Assembly (NCBI GenBank): GCA_003116975.1 | Contig: BGKB01000123.1 | Location: forward strand, 186,001-250,000 | Direction: 5' to 3' | From: Aurantiochytrium sp. KH105 | Lineage: Eukaryota; Sar; Bigyra; Thraustochytrida; Thraustochytriidae | DNA: 64,000 nucleotides | Translations under genes and position numbers: made by a program | Notes under the pieces: generated by a model | The model's input: only the letters and a program-made list of their open reading frames with translations | What the model was told of the DNA's origin: nothing | Database searches by the model: none | Shown: positions 50,353-62,800 of the stretch, in pieces | Layout: each line of letters opens with the position of its first letter | How positions within the stretch are numbered: the first letter of the stretch is position 1

Positions 50353-51663
50353 CTTTCTCCCACGCGCCGCGTCCCCGGACGAACGAAAGGAGAAGCGTTG
50401 CTTTTCAAGCACTCTCAAAAAAAAAAAGTTTGAAGAATCGCCTGTGCGTCATGCATGCAGTCAGTTTTCGCTCATGAGAACGAATGCAACCCTCTTTCTC
50501 TATACATACTACATACTCATACATGCGCCCCTTCTTCTTCTTCTTCTTCCTCTTCCTTTTTACTTTTATTTGTTCCCGAGTGTGTTCGGCCGTTGCCGCG
50601 TCGATGCGAGACCCCCCCCCCCCTCCCAAGATCAATAGCAACCACCCAAGAAATACAGGAGTGAGTCTCATGAGCATCATCAACAACTATCAATCATCGT
50701 AGGCCTTTCTTTTGTCCGCGTACAGTCGTGATTTATGTGCATACATGCGTGCGTGCGCGCATGCGTATTTGGATGCAGATTCCACGCACACGTGATCTAA
50801 AAAAACCGATCCGATTCGATCCAGTGCAGTCCCGTCCGGTCCGGATCTATAATCCGCTGCATACATTCGTGCATGCGAGCAAACAAGCAAGCTAAGTTCA
50901 GAGATTACGTAGTCAGTCAGTCTTGCGCGATCGCATCAAGAATCGGATCGTATGCGCTTCGAGAAAAAGGCGTCCTACTTTCTTCTTTTTTTTTAGCTTA
51001 GTTTTAAATCTTACGATAGTCTCGATCGGTTCCTTTTCTCTATCCACTAAGCCCTGCGTCACCCTACGCATCAGTGGCGGCTGAGAAGGCCGTGATGAAC
51101 CGAACAAATCTTGATCATCATCGTCATAATCATCGACATCGATACTGAAGTGTGGACAAGAATGAAATCATACGAGGAGTCGAAAAGGCAAAACATAGAT
51201 TCTCTTTTTTCTTCTTCTTGAGCACGTGGCCAAGTAACTTTTTTTTTTTTCCGATGGCACCCTTGGCCTGAGCGTAGGCTAGTCTTCGTTTGTGAAAAAA
51301 GGGAAACGGAAATAACGTCTTTCCCTACTCTGACGAGCGAGAGCTGACATGTCGACCCTTACTCGACATGCAGCCGATCCAGGAAATGCGCATATGCAGC
51401 CATTTTCCACGACTTCAAGAAATGGGAAAATGGACGAATAAACAATGTGCAGTCTTTCTTTGTTTCTTTTCTTTGTTGATTTGTTTAGTGTAGAGGTAAG
51501 TGAACTCGTTGGCTAACGGAGCGGAGTGCCCTTGCACACGGCGACCTTCGTCCCCCATCCTCCACTTCTTCTCGCTTGAAGGACTTTTTGGCTTTGACTT
51601 TGCTTTGCACAGTGTGAACGCGTGCGTGCATGCATGCGTGCGTGCATGCATGCGTGAGTGCGC
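50353..51663. other. Convergent intergenic region, PRL / PP2A-type phosphatase
   Basis: No gene supported. More AT-rich than the rest, with a C9 run near 50613, TGCGTGCGTGCGCGCATGCG near 50744 and a GTGCATGC-type alternating purine-pyrimidine tract at 51619-51660 next to the phosphatase stop codon. Confidence 0.6.
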
Positions 51664-52608
51664 TTACATAAAGTAATCGGGATAGGTCTCGCCGGAACCC
51701 TGCTCCGGAGGCCGTTGGCGCTCTTCCGTCGGGCAGGGCCCATACACGGCATAGAAAGGCTTCATGTTCTCATCAAGCTCAAGAATGGCGCCGCTGTTAC
51801 CGCACCGGTAGCAGTAGTTTGGTGCCGACCAGACCGTGACGAGGCCGCCATTGAACATCTCGCGATACCCTGTCATGACAAGCTGATGGCTACGGAGGAT
51901 GCAGGAAATGTTGTTCTCCTGATTAAATCTCTGGCACACGTCGGCACCAAATACGTAGCCAGCGCCGCGAGGGGAGATACCCCAGCCCCCCGTAATGTCT
52001 TCCGGGTCAGACCATACCAGGTCACAAACGGGTCCCTCATGCGGGACCTCCTGTTTGCGGTCCAAGGCCTGAATCTGATCAATCGTGTCGCATGAGGGCG
52101 TGAGACCCGCGTGCACCGCGAATCGCGTGTTCGGGGTTCCCTTCCCCACGAGCGCCGCCAGCGCGAGACAGTCAAAGGCCGCCGTGCACAGGCTCCACAC
52201 CTGCGAGTCTGCAAACTTGCGCATGCACTCATCGTAAAAGCCGTACACCTGCGTGATCTGTCGCGTCTCGTGGTTACCCCGAATGAGGTGAATGCGCCGC
52301 GGGTGTCGCACTTTAAAAGCAAAGAGCAGCAGTAGCGTCTCCACGCTAAAATAACCGCGGTCAACGTAGTCTCCCATAAACAGATAGTTCGTTGCCGGTG
52401 GCTTGCCGCCCACCTTGAACATCTCCATCAGGTCGTAAAACTGGCCGTGGATGTCGCCGACCACCGTTACGGGCGGCTCCACCTGCAGCACGTTCGGCTC
52501 CTTGGCCAGCTCCTCGCGCACGCGCGTGCACAGCTCCTTGATCTCCGGCATCGAAGGCAGCTCGCGCTTGAGCAGCTTCTCAACCCATCTGTCCGGGTCG
52601 TGCGACAT
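51664..52608 (-). CDS. PP2A-group Ser/Thr protein phosphatase catalytic subunit
   Basis: The product is 314 residues, full length for PP2A/PP4/PP6 catalytic subunits. Metal- and phosphate-binding motifs are intact: GDIHGQ (51-56), GDYVDRG (79-85), GNHE (111-114), then [11 protein letters not shown] and [11 protein letters not shown]. The PP2A-group signatures QVYGFYDEC and [10 protein letters not shown] are present. The C terminus is PDYFM where PP2A, PP4 and PP6 normally end YFL. The N-half mixes PP2A- and PP4-like positions, so I do not assign a specific subtype. Divergent from the dynein gene. Confidence 0.92.
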   Translation of the reverse strand: MSHDPDRWVEKLLKRELPSMPEIKELCTRVREELAKEPNVLQVEPPVTVVGDIHGQFYDLMEMFKVGGKPPATNYLFMGDYVDRGYFSVETLLLLFAFKVRHPRRIHLIRGNHETRQITQVYGFYDECMRKFADSQVWSLCTAAFDCLALAALVGKGTPNTRFAVHAGLTPSCDTIDQIQALDRKQEVPHEGPVCDLVWSDPEDITGGWGISPRGAGYVFGADVCQRFNQENNISCILRSHQLVMTGYREMFNGGLVTVWSAPNYCYRCGNSGAILELDENMKPFYAVYGPCPTEERQRPPEQGSGETYPDYFM

Positions 52609-53874
52609 TATCCCGCCGGATCCGCTCCCGCGCCGTCCACCGGGCCTGGCGCAGCGCTCCCCGCCTCGCCTCGCGCCGCCGCGCGCGACCCCCGGCTCTC
52701 TCCCGCGCGCCTCCCGCCCGCCCGACCTTCGCGCCGGAGTCCCTCGCGAAGCGGTCAGAGCTCTGCTGGAGCAGCTGGAGCTAGCTAGCTGTAGCTGCCG
52801 CGACGCGGCTCAACTGCTGTCCATACTGGGCGTAATAGGAGCACGCCTAGGAGGCCGGTCGGCATGCCGGACGAGCCCTGCCCTGCAAGGCACGGCATGG
52901 CGCAGTGGGAGTAGGTTGACTGCTTGCGAGGGCCCCCAGGGAAGGAATCGACGTCGATGGGCGACGATAGGGACGACGAGCGTGGAGGGAAAGGAGAAGA
53001 GTGCCAGGAACGGGCCAGCGCTGCGATGCGGTGCAATGCAATTCATTGCAAGGAAACAGGAACTGGGATCACGGTCAGGCCGGCGGAGGATCCGAGTCGA
53101 CTTCTTTTTTGGCTTGCACTTATTAGACTCGATGGATGCGTGGCGGTGGAGATGGGCGAGGAAAAATGAAGTATGATCACGGTGACCACGTCACGTCGCC
53201 AAAGGGGGGAGGGGGGGAAGGAGAATCCTTTGGCGTGATGTTTATAGAAGTCCCCTTCCACTCTCTCCCTTCCCTTTCCTTCCCTTCCCTTTCCCTCCTT
53301 TCCTCCCTCTCTTTTTCTTCTTTTCTTTTTTCCATCTCCGGGAGCATGGCCGGGCAACTTGCCCATCAGCGATTTGACCGTTGAGCCGTTGGTTGCAAGG
53401 CCCATAGTAAACTCGTATAAATTGCCGCATGCAGCGCACAAGGCGAAAAGACCGTTCGGCCTAACGCAGGCGGCTGGCGGCCTCAAGCGCAAAGAAGGCA
53501 GGCCTAGGGCAGCCTTGGTTGCTTCGAGTTTAGCAAAATAAAGACGTCTCGGCGGCTCGGGCAGACCTCACGCCCGAGCTTGCGGCGCCCGGGGGCTCTG
53601 CCTCGTGCGCACGAGGCGTGCGCAGACCGAGGAGGGTCTTTCGGACTTGTGCGCAACAGCTTGTACGTGTGTTGCAAAAGCGCTTGCTCACGCGCAAGCA
53701 GCAGCAGAAGCAAAAAAGCAAAAGCAACAAGAGACAACAGCGAAAAGGACAACAAGACCACGGAGGAAAGCGCAAGAGCGATACTCCCTCCAAACGTTCG
53801 TTCGGCAATCTGTAGAAGAAGAAGAACAACAACAACAACAAGTCAGAGACGTAAGGACCCGAGACCGCAGGATC
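52609..53874. other. Divergent promoter region, PP2A-type phosphatase / dynein
   Basis: No gene supported. A polypyrimidine tract (mostly CCCTT/CTTTC) covers 53251-53336, with a G-rich run just before it at 53198-53220. AAGCAGCAGCAGAAGC and ACAACAACAACA repeats lie in the presumed dynein 5' UTR (53697-53842). Confidence 0.6.
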
Positions 53875-56800
53875 ATGGACTCAAGATCTGCAACCGAGGT
53901 GCCGGAGACGGCTGATGAGATGGAGTCCAAGCATATGCGCCACGACGAGGGCGTCGACCCTCGCAGCAAGTGGCTCGAGCAGCGCGTCCAAGGCGCCTTG
54001 CGCCACGTCAAGGCGGAAAAGCTACGCAAGAGCTTTCGCAGCGACGAAAACGCTCGCGCCATCGTAGACTTCTTCAAAAGCCCCGAGTCAAGGTGCCTCC
54101 TCGTGCTCGGCGATGGGGCCACGTTCACGACGGCCATGCCTTCGAAACTTCAGAGCAACGCTGGGAAAATCCTCTACTTTCTCAAGCAGGGCGCCCATGA
54201 GCTCTCGGAGACCTGCGACATGGACGCAGAAGTCTCCATGGGTGAACTCAGCAGCGAACCTCTTGCGCACATGGAAAAGGCCATTCAATGCGTATACATG
54301 CCGCTTCTCGCTGGCGCCACTGGCGCCCAAGAAGGTAGCTGGGGCGATGTGACGAGCAAAGACATTGTGGACAAGCTACATGGTTTCCTCGCCACTGTCA
54401 GCATCACGCTCGGCCAGACCCAGGGCGAGACCTGTCTGCCTTTACCGCTTACCGAGACGGGCGCCAGTGCCTCGGGCAGCAGCCACGTGCCAACGCCAAG
54501 CAAAGATAAAATCCATCTTCTCGAAGGTGCCGTCATTACCTGGACCAAGCAGATCAAGAACGTGCTCAAAATGGACCCCGAGTCCAGACTCAAGGTCGGT
54601 GCCAACCCTACTCCTGACCAAGAGATTGCTTTCTGGCGAACCAAGGCCGCCAACCTGAACAGCATCTTCACTCAGTTGCAGAGTGACCGTATTCGCAAGG
54701 TTCTTCGCGTCCTCGATTCAAGCAAGAGCACCTACTGCAATCCGTTTGCCAAGCTGTGCAAGGAGGTCTTCTCAGCGCGCATCGAGGCCAACGACAACGT
54801 GCGCTATCTGGCAATGCTCGAGCCGTGGGTCAACAAGCTGCAACAGCGGAACGGGGAGTTCCAGGACCTTGTCGCGCACTTCAAGCCTGTCATGCACACC
54901 ATTCTGCTCATCTGGAAGTACTCCGACCATTACAACACCCCGGCACGCCTTGTGGTACTAATGCGGGAGATCTGTAACGCTCTCATTGCGCAGAGCTGCG
55001 ACTTTGTCAGTGGCGACCAGATCTTCGAGCTCATCGAAGCCGATGAAGCCACCAAGGCCGTCGAGAAGCTCAAGGTCACGCTCAAGGTATGCGGCACCTT
55101 CAAATCCACTTACTTTGACTACAAGGCCACCGCCAACACAGAGTGTCCCAACAATCCGTGGCGCATCCAGAATAATGCCCTCTTTCTCCGTCTCGACTCC
55201 TTTTTGGAGCGCTGCCACGACATTCTTGACCTCACCCAGACCATCGTTCAGTTCAATATGCTGAGCAGGATCGAGATCGGTGGTACCAAGGGCAAGGCGC
55301 TCACCACTTCGGTCGTGCAAATCTATGCTGACTTCCGTCACGCCGTCGAGGCCTTCCAGCAAGTGAACTACGACATCATGGATGTGAGCGCCAAGGAGTT
55401 TGACGACGACTTTTACGATTTTCGATGCAAGATCAAAGAACTTGAGCGGCGCCTTGGTTCTATCCTTACCCAGAGCTTTGACGACGCAGCGACCATCAAC
55501 GCTCGCTTCAAGCTGCTCGACTCATTCGAGGGCCTTCTGGAGCGCCCCATCATTCAGGACGAGCTCGAGAAGAAGCATATTTCCCTGGTTCAGGCCTACG
55601 CGGCTGACCTCAAGCTCGTGCAAGAGACCTTTCTGGAGCTTAAAGACGACCCTCCCATCCCAAGCAACATGCCGCCAGCGGCAGGCGCCATTGGCTGGTG
55701 TCTTGGCCTGCTGGATCGCATCACCGAGCCAATGGAAAAGCTTCGCCAACTCAACCGCACCATCATGGACCGCGAAGAGGCTAAAGACGTGATGAAGATC
55801 CATCAAGGCGTGGTGGAGACCTTTAACAAGTATTGCAAGTCCAAGGCGCAGCATTGGGCTGCATGTGTTGACGAAACTGCCGCTGCCAAGCTCAAGCTGC
55901 CTCTTCTTCGCCACCGTGACATGGAGGCCATGCTTGCAGCTGCAGCCGCAGCTGTCGACTCTTCCGCGCTTGAGCACGCTGGATCGAAAGAGGGTTCCAC
56001 CGAAGCGGAAAGTGAAGCCAGCAAGGCTTCTGCATCGGCCTCCGCCTCGGCAGCCGCGCACATTGAGCAGATTAGGCAACACCAGAAGCAGGTCGAGGCC
56101 CATGGCGGCTTCACCTACAAGCTGCTCGAGGTCAACTTTGACCCTCAGCTTATTGCGCTCCTGCGCGAGGTCAAGTACTTTTTGCTGCTCAAGCTGGACG
56201 TTCCTGGCTTTGCGCTTGAGCTCAATAAAAAGGAAAAGCAATTCCGAAACTGGCGTGGCAAGCTGCAGCTCTGTGTCAACAAGTACAACAGCATGATGAC
56301 ATCGATTCTCCCCGTCGAATGCCCTCTTGTTCGCGCACAGGTGGAAAAGATTCATAGCGTTGTACAGACTGGGCTCTCCATGCTCACGTGGAAGTCGCAT
56401 GGCATCGATGGCTTTATCGAGAAGACAGAAATGGCAGTCTCCGAGGCAGAGACTACCTTGAGCGTGCTCAAGAGCAATCTTGCAGAAATCGAAGACATTT
56501 TGGACTCTTGGTCCGAAACTAGTATTCTCGACCGCCAGCCAAAGCCGGAGACGGTCAAGGAGTACAATCAGCTCCATACGACCCGCATTGGCGCGCGCTA
56601 TCAGCAAATCACGGAAGGCGGCAAAAACATTCATCGTCTTCTCAAGGAGAGCAACAAGACGCTCCGTATCTCGGCGGGCCACCCCGAATGGCGCTCTTAT
56701 GTCGACTTTGTCAACAATGTCGTCGTTGGCGGCTTTACTCGCGTCGTCCAGGTCTCCCTGCAGTGGCTAGAAGACCAAGTGGACCCAGCCGTCATTGAAG

Positions 56801-59800
56801 AGAAGGAGAAACCGCCCATGCTGCAAATCTCCATCAACCTCAATAACAACCAGGTCTCGTTTATTCCCAGCGTCTTTGATGAAGATCGTGCGGGTGTCAA
56901 GGCCTCGTTGCGTTCCTGGATTGATGACACCCTCAAGGCTGGCTCGCTCATGAAGCGTTTGGACATGGGGGAAGGATCATACGTCAAAGAGCTCCAGCAA
57001 GATGTAGAGGTCAAGGCACGTATGGAGGCCATCTCCGCGCATGTGAGCCGCAACGAGGAGCGCTGCCGCGAATTTCAAAAGCAGTACGAAAAGTATTCTT
57101 TCCTGTGGTCAACCGACCTGCAGGCCATGTTCGCTGACTTTATCGCTTCGGCCACCTCGCAATCCGACAACGGCCTCCGTCGCATCGATCTTGGCAAGTT
57201 TGACGCAGAGATGAACCGCCTGAACGACATCAAGGAGGAGGTGGCCTCGCTCAAGACCCCGACCAATATCGGCTGGCTCAAGATTGACTCCACGCCGATC
57301 AAAGAGAATATCGTGTACTGGGTGCAAAAGTGGCTTCATCTCTACACGGGTTACCTTCGTGACGACGTCATTTCCAAGCTGCAGAGTCTGCGCATCTTCA
57401 TCATCGAGACGCGCCGCGGCCTCGAGCGTGAGGTCTCTGCCGGGGACACAGACACCCTCATGTCGGTCATGGGCAACATTCGCGATGTGCGTTGCCGCAT
57501 GGACGACACGATTGAGATGCTTCAGCCGCTCAAGGATACAGTGAATCTCCTCAAGCAACACCGCGTTGACATCGATGACGAAGTGCTCCACGGTCCTCCC
57601 CCGGTCGAAGACGGCGCGATTCCAGGTTCCCCGGGCCAAGCTTCGCCCACCTCGCCCGGCTCAGCGCATGCCCCGAGCTCCGAACCGCTCCTCGAATTCC
57701 TCGACGCCGCGAGCCTTAAGTGGGACTCGCTCGTGAACTTTACTTTTCGCGTCAAGGAACAAATCATGCCGCTTCAGAACCAAGAGGTCGAGTTCATCAA
57801 CGCGAGTCTGCAAAAGTTTCGTGGTCACGTCGAGGAGTTTCGGGAGCTCTTCAAGGACGAAAAGAAGGGGGCGCCCTTTGCTTTTCGCGGCTCCATTGAC
57901 GACGCTTACGCTCTTATTTCCAAGTTCCGTGGTCTCTATGAAGAAAAGCGGGAGCGCGCCGAGGAACTCAACCGGCTTGAGGAGCTCTTTGAGCTCCAGA
58001 CGAGCAAGTATCGCACGCTTGCTCAGACCGAAGCCGAGCTCGATGTGCTGAAGAACCTTTGGGACTTTAAGGCCATGCAAGCCTCCACATATGAGTCGTG
58101 GAACTCGACCCAGTGGAAGAAGATCGACACCGACGAGCTCGAGCGCTTGAACTCGGATCTCTCCAAGGGGCTGAAAGCACTCGGCGCCAAGGATCCAATG
58201 TGCCGCGCCTGGCAAGTGTACCAGGATATCGAGCAGGCGTGCAAGGATATGGCTGTCATTCTTCCTCTTGTGGCCGAACTCCACTCGCCCGCCATGCGAG
58301 CCCGCCACTGGAAGGCCATCGCAGCTGCCTGCAAGGTGCCCTCCATTGCGTGGAACTCGGAAGCCTTTAATTTTGCTGCCGTGCTCCAGCTCGAATTGCA
58401 AAAGCATGCTCTTGATGTTTCGGAGCAGGTCGAAACCGCTGTCAAGGAGCTTAAGATCGAGCGCAAGCTCGAAACCATCGAGTCTCGCTGGGAGACCTTG
58501 CGTCTTGACTTTATCGACCAGGCAGGCAATCTCGCGTCTGAGGTCGCGAACCCTTATGTTGTATACTTGCCGCGGCCTTCGGACGACGTGGTCGAGAACC
58601 TCGAGACCGACCAGCTCGAGCTGCAGACCATGATTGGCATGGGCAAGTTCGTGAAATACTTTAAGGATCGCGTATCCAAGTGGCTCCACACGCTTAGCGA
58701 TATCGAGGCCAACCTCAAGGACTGGCTCAACGTATCGAAACAGTGGTGTTCGCTGGAGTCCATCTTCTTGGGCAGCGCTGATATTCGCTCGCGACTGCCT
58801 GAAGACACCAAGCGTTTCGAGGCTGTAGACCACGAGTTCAAGGAACTCGAGGCTCGCGCTTTTTCGGAAAGCCCTCTTGTTGTGCACCGCTGCACGGAAG
58901 AGGGCCTGAGCGCCGCTCTTCGTCGCATGCTCGTCGACCTCGCCAAGTGCCAAAAGTCTCTCAACGAATATCTCGACACCAAGAAGAAGGTCTATCCTCG
59001 CTTCTACTTTGTTTCGAATATGGCTCTTCTCGACATTCTTAGCAATGGAGATGCGCCGAAGCGAGTTGTTCCGTACCTTGCTGACTGCTATGACGCGCTG
59101 GCTGACCTCAAGTTCAAGGACGAGCATGCAGAGAATCCGCACGTGGCCACGCACATGATTGCTGGCGATGGCGAAACGATCGAGTTCCCTTACAGCTTTG
59201 AAATGAAGGATTCTGTCGAACACTGGCTCAACAAGCTTACCGACATGCAGAACCTCACGTTGAAGACTGTGCTTCGGGCTGCGATCGACACCGCAGTGAA
59301 CTGGGAGCATGAAAAGCCGCGTCACGAGTGGCTGTTTGACTACCCTGCTCAGGTTGTTCTGCAGGCTTGTCAGGTGTTCTGGACCGAGGAGACTGAGGCC
59401 GCGCTTGAAGACCTTGAGGCCGGCGGTGAGGACGCTGTCAAGCAGTATCTTGAAAAGTGCAATGAGCGCTTGAACCGCCTCATCAAGCTCGTTGAAGGCG
59501 ACATGAGCAAGTCTGACCGTACCAAGGTCATCTCTCTCATCACCATGGACGTCCATGCACGAGATGTGGTGCACAAGCTCATTGACGAGAAGGCAGAGAG
59601 CCCGGCCTCGTTTCTGTGGCAGCAGCAGCTTCGCAACTACTGGAAAACGGTCAACCCGAACATGGAAACTGACATTCGTATCTGTGACTTCAAGACCAAG
59701 TACTCTTACGAGTACGTCGGGAACTGCGGTCGATTGGTCATCACCCCACTCACGGATCGATGCTACATTACGCTCACGACCGCGATGCGCCTCATGCTTG

Positions 59801-62800
59801 GTGGTGCGCCGGCCGGGCCTGCGGGCACCGGCAAGACGGAAACCACCAAGGATTTGGCCCGTGCCCTTGCGCTCCCATGTTATGTTTTTAACTGCAGCGA
59901 CCAGATGAACTACCAAACCTTGGCGGACATCTTCAAGGGCCTGAGTCAATCAGGCGCGTGGGGCTGCTTCGATGAGTTCAACCGAATTCCGATCGAGGTG
60001 CTCTCCGTTGTTGCGACGCAGGTCAAGACCGTTCTGGATGCAGTTGTACGCTTCGCTGAGCCGGCAAACCGCCCGGAAGATCTCGTGAGCCGCTACGGCG
60101 AGCTCGGACTTACACCGGGAACACCGCCTTGCAAGGTTGGTTACTTTGACTTTTTCGGCGATGACCTTTGCCTCGTGCCCACGACTGGCTTTTTCATTAC
60201 CATGAACCCTGGATATGCCGGACGCACGGAGCTGCCTGAGAACCTGAAGGCGCTCTTTCGCTCGTGTGCCATGATCCGGCCGGATCTTGCGCTGATTTGT
60301 GAAAACATGCTCATGTCCGAAGGCTTTCAAAAGGCGCGTGCGCTTTCCGTCAAGTTTGTGACGCTCTACCAGCTCAGTTCCGAGCTTCTCTCGCCGCAAG
60401 CCCACTATGACTGGGGTCTACGCGCGGTCAAATCGGTGCTTCGTGTTGCAGGTGTACTCAAGCGCAGCAACCCTGGAATGGAAGAAGAAGCAGTGCTCAT
60501 GCGCGCGCTGCGAGATTTTAACACGCCCAAGATCGTGGCACACGACATGGACATCTTTTTGCGCCTCATTGCGGACCTCTTTCCGCAGTACGCAGAATCG
60601 ACGCCCAAGGTTATCAATGAAGTCCTTAAAGATACGACTAAGACGGTGTGCCGTCAGTCAAGTCCTCCACTCCAGTCAGATGAGGCATTTGTCGCAAAGG
60701 TCGTGCAGTTTCAGGAGCTTCTCGACGTGCGTCACTCTGTGATGCTCATCGGTTGCGCCGGATCCGGCAAGACCACAATCTGGAAAACCTTGTTGCAGTG
60801 CCACAATCATCTCGGCAAGCAGCGCACGGGGACGGACAAGAAGGTTGCCGTCGCGGAAACGATCAACCCCAAGGCGGTCACAAGTGACGAGCTGTACGGA
60901 TTTATGAGTCTTAGCAAGGATTGGAAGGATGGCGTGCTTTCCATTATCATGCGCGGCATGAGCAAGAACTATCGTGATCTGGGATACCATGCATACCAAA
61001 CGAGCAAGTGGATCGTTCTTGACGGCGACATCGACGCTGTCTGGATCGAATCCATGAACACGGTCATGGACGATAACAAGGTACTCACGCTTGTGAGCAA
61101 TGAACGCATCCCGCTGAGCGACTCAATGCGGATGGTCTTTGAAATCAATTCGCTCAAAAACGCGACGCCCGCCACCGTTTCACGTGCTGGAATTCTCTAC
61201 ATCAATGAGACAGACATTGGCTGGAGGCCCTTTGTAGAATCGTGGCTGACGACGCTACCAAATGAGATGGCCAAGGACTTGATTCCCCAGTTTTTTGACA
61301 AGTACGTCGAACGCATCACGGATTTTATGAAGGAGCACAAGCTTCGGTCGATCGTGCCCACGTATACGATCAGCGCCATCCAGACGATTTGCAGTCTCGT
61401 ACATGCACAAATTGGCCCCTGGGCAGCCACACCTGCTGTTGCGAGTGGCGGAGGCGTGACGGGCAACGGCGCGCAGTATCTTCTCGAGCAAATTTTTGCT
61501 TATGCCTGTGTGTGGGGCTTTGGAGGCAGTCTGGCTGCCGAGAAGGGCTCGGACGCCAAGGCGCTCTTCAGCATGCTCTTTGTGCAGGCCTTCCCGGGCA
61601 TCATCCCGGTCGACGACGCCAGCACGGTCTTTGATTACTTTATTGATACCACAATGCTGGGCCAGCCCGACGAGGCTTGGCGTCACTGGCGTGAACATGT
61701 CGAGGACTTTGTGCCGCCGTCTCTCATCGGCAGTGGACCTGGACAGACCCCTTTCTCCGCACTTTACGTCGACACGGTTGACAATGTGCGAACCAGCCGG
61801 CTTGTGGACATGCTTTCCGCGCAAAACAAACCGGTCATGCTGGTTGGAGGAGCCGGCACAGGAAAGAGCGTTATCGTGCAGAACTGGATGCGTGAGCTCG
61901 TTGCTAACAACGAGAACATGCTGTCGACGCTAATCTCGATGAATTACTTTACGGACTCGGCTGCATTCCAGCGGCAAATCGAGGGGTCGATCGACAAGCG
62001 CTCGGGCCACCGTTTTGGGCCTGCGGGCAACAAAAAGCTCGTCTTTTTCATCGACGATCTCAACCTGCCCTTTGTCGAAGAGTATGGTACCCAGAACGCG
62101 CTATCGCTGCTGCGCCAGATTATGAGTTACGGAACCTTCTTCGATCGCCATGATCCTGGCTTCCGCAAGGAGATTGTCGACGTACGCTTCGTTTCAGCAA
62201 TGAACCCATATGCTGGCAACTTTACGGTCAGCGAGCGCGTGCAACGCTACTTTACGACCTTGGCGTGCTCGATGCCCAGCCAGGAGGACCTGAACACGAT
62301 CTTCTTGTCCATTCTCGACGGTCATCTCCAAAGCTTCCCTCCATCCGTCGAGGCGATGCTGAGTACACTGGTGCAAGCTACGATTTCACTTCACACTCGA
62401 GTTGCCGAAAAGTTCCTCCCTTCGGCCGTGCGCTTCGTCTACAATTGGAACATGCGCGAGTACGCGAATGTATTCCAAGGCATATGCCGGTCCAAGGCGG
62501 AGGTCGTGAGCACCCCTGTCGACATGTGCCGCTTGTGGGTGCACGAGTGCCGGCGCGTGTACAGCGATCGACTGATCGACGAGACGGATCGCTCTCGCTT
62601 CAACGATATTCTTGTCGATGTGTCCAAATCCTTTGCCCTCGAAGACGTTGAGGATTTGCACAAGGAGCCACTCCTTTACACCAACTTTGGCCTGACCGGC
62701 GACGGTGGCGGCGAAGACGATCCCTACGCTGGCGTGGAGTCCTTTGCTCAGCTTACCAAGATGATGCAGGGCCGTCTTGAGGATTACAACGAAGTCTTTC

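Noticed and set aside
51092-51330. C/D-box snoRNA suggested by GTGATGA near 51092
   Set aside because: No D box at a proper distance and no terminal stem.
57661-59949. 762-codon minus-strand frame opposite dynein
   Set aside because: Shadow of the dynein linker-AAA1 coding sequence.
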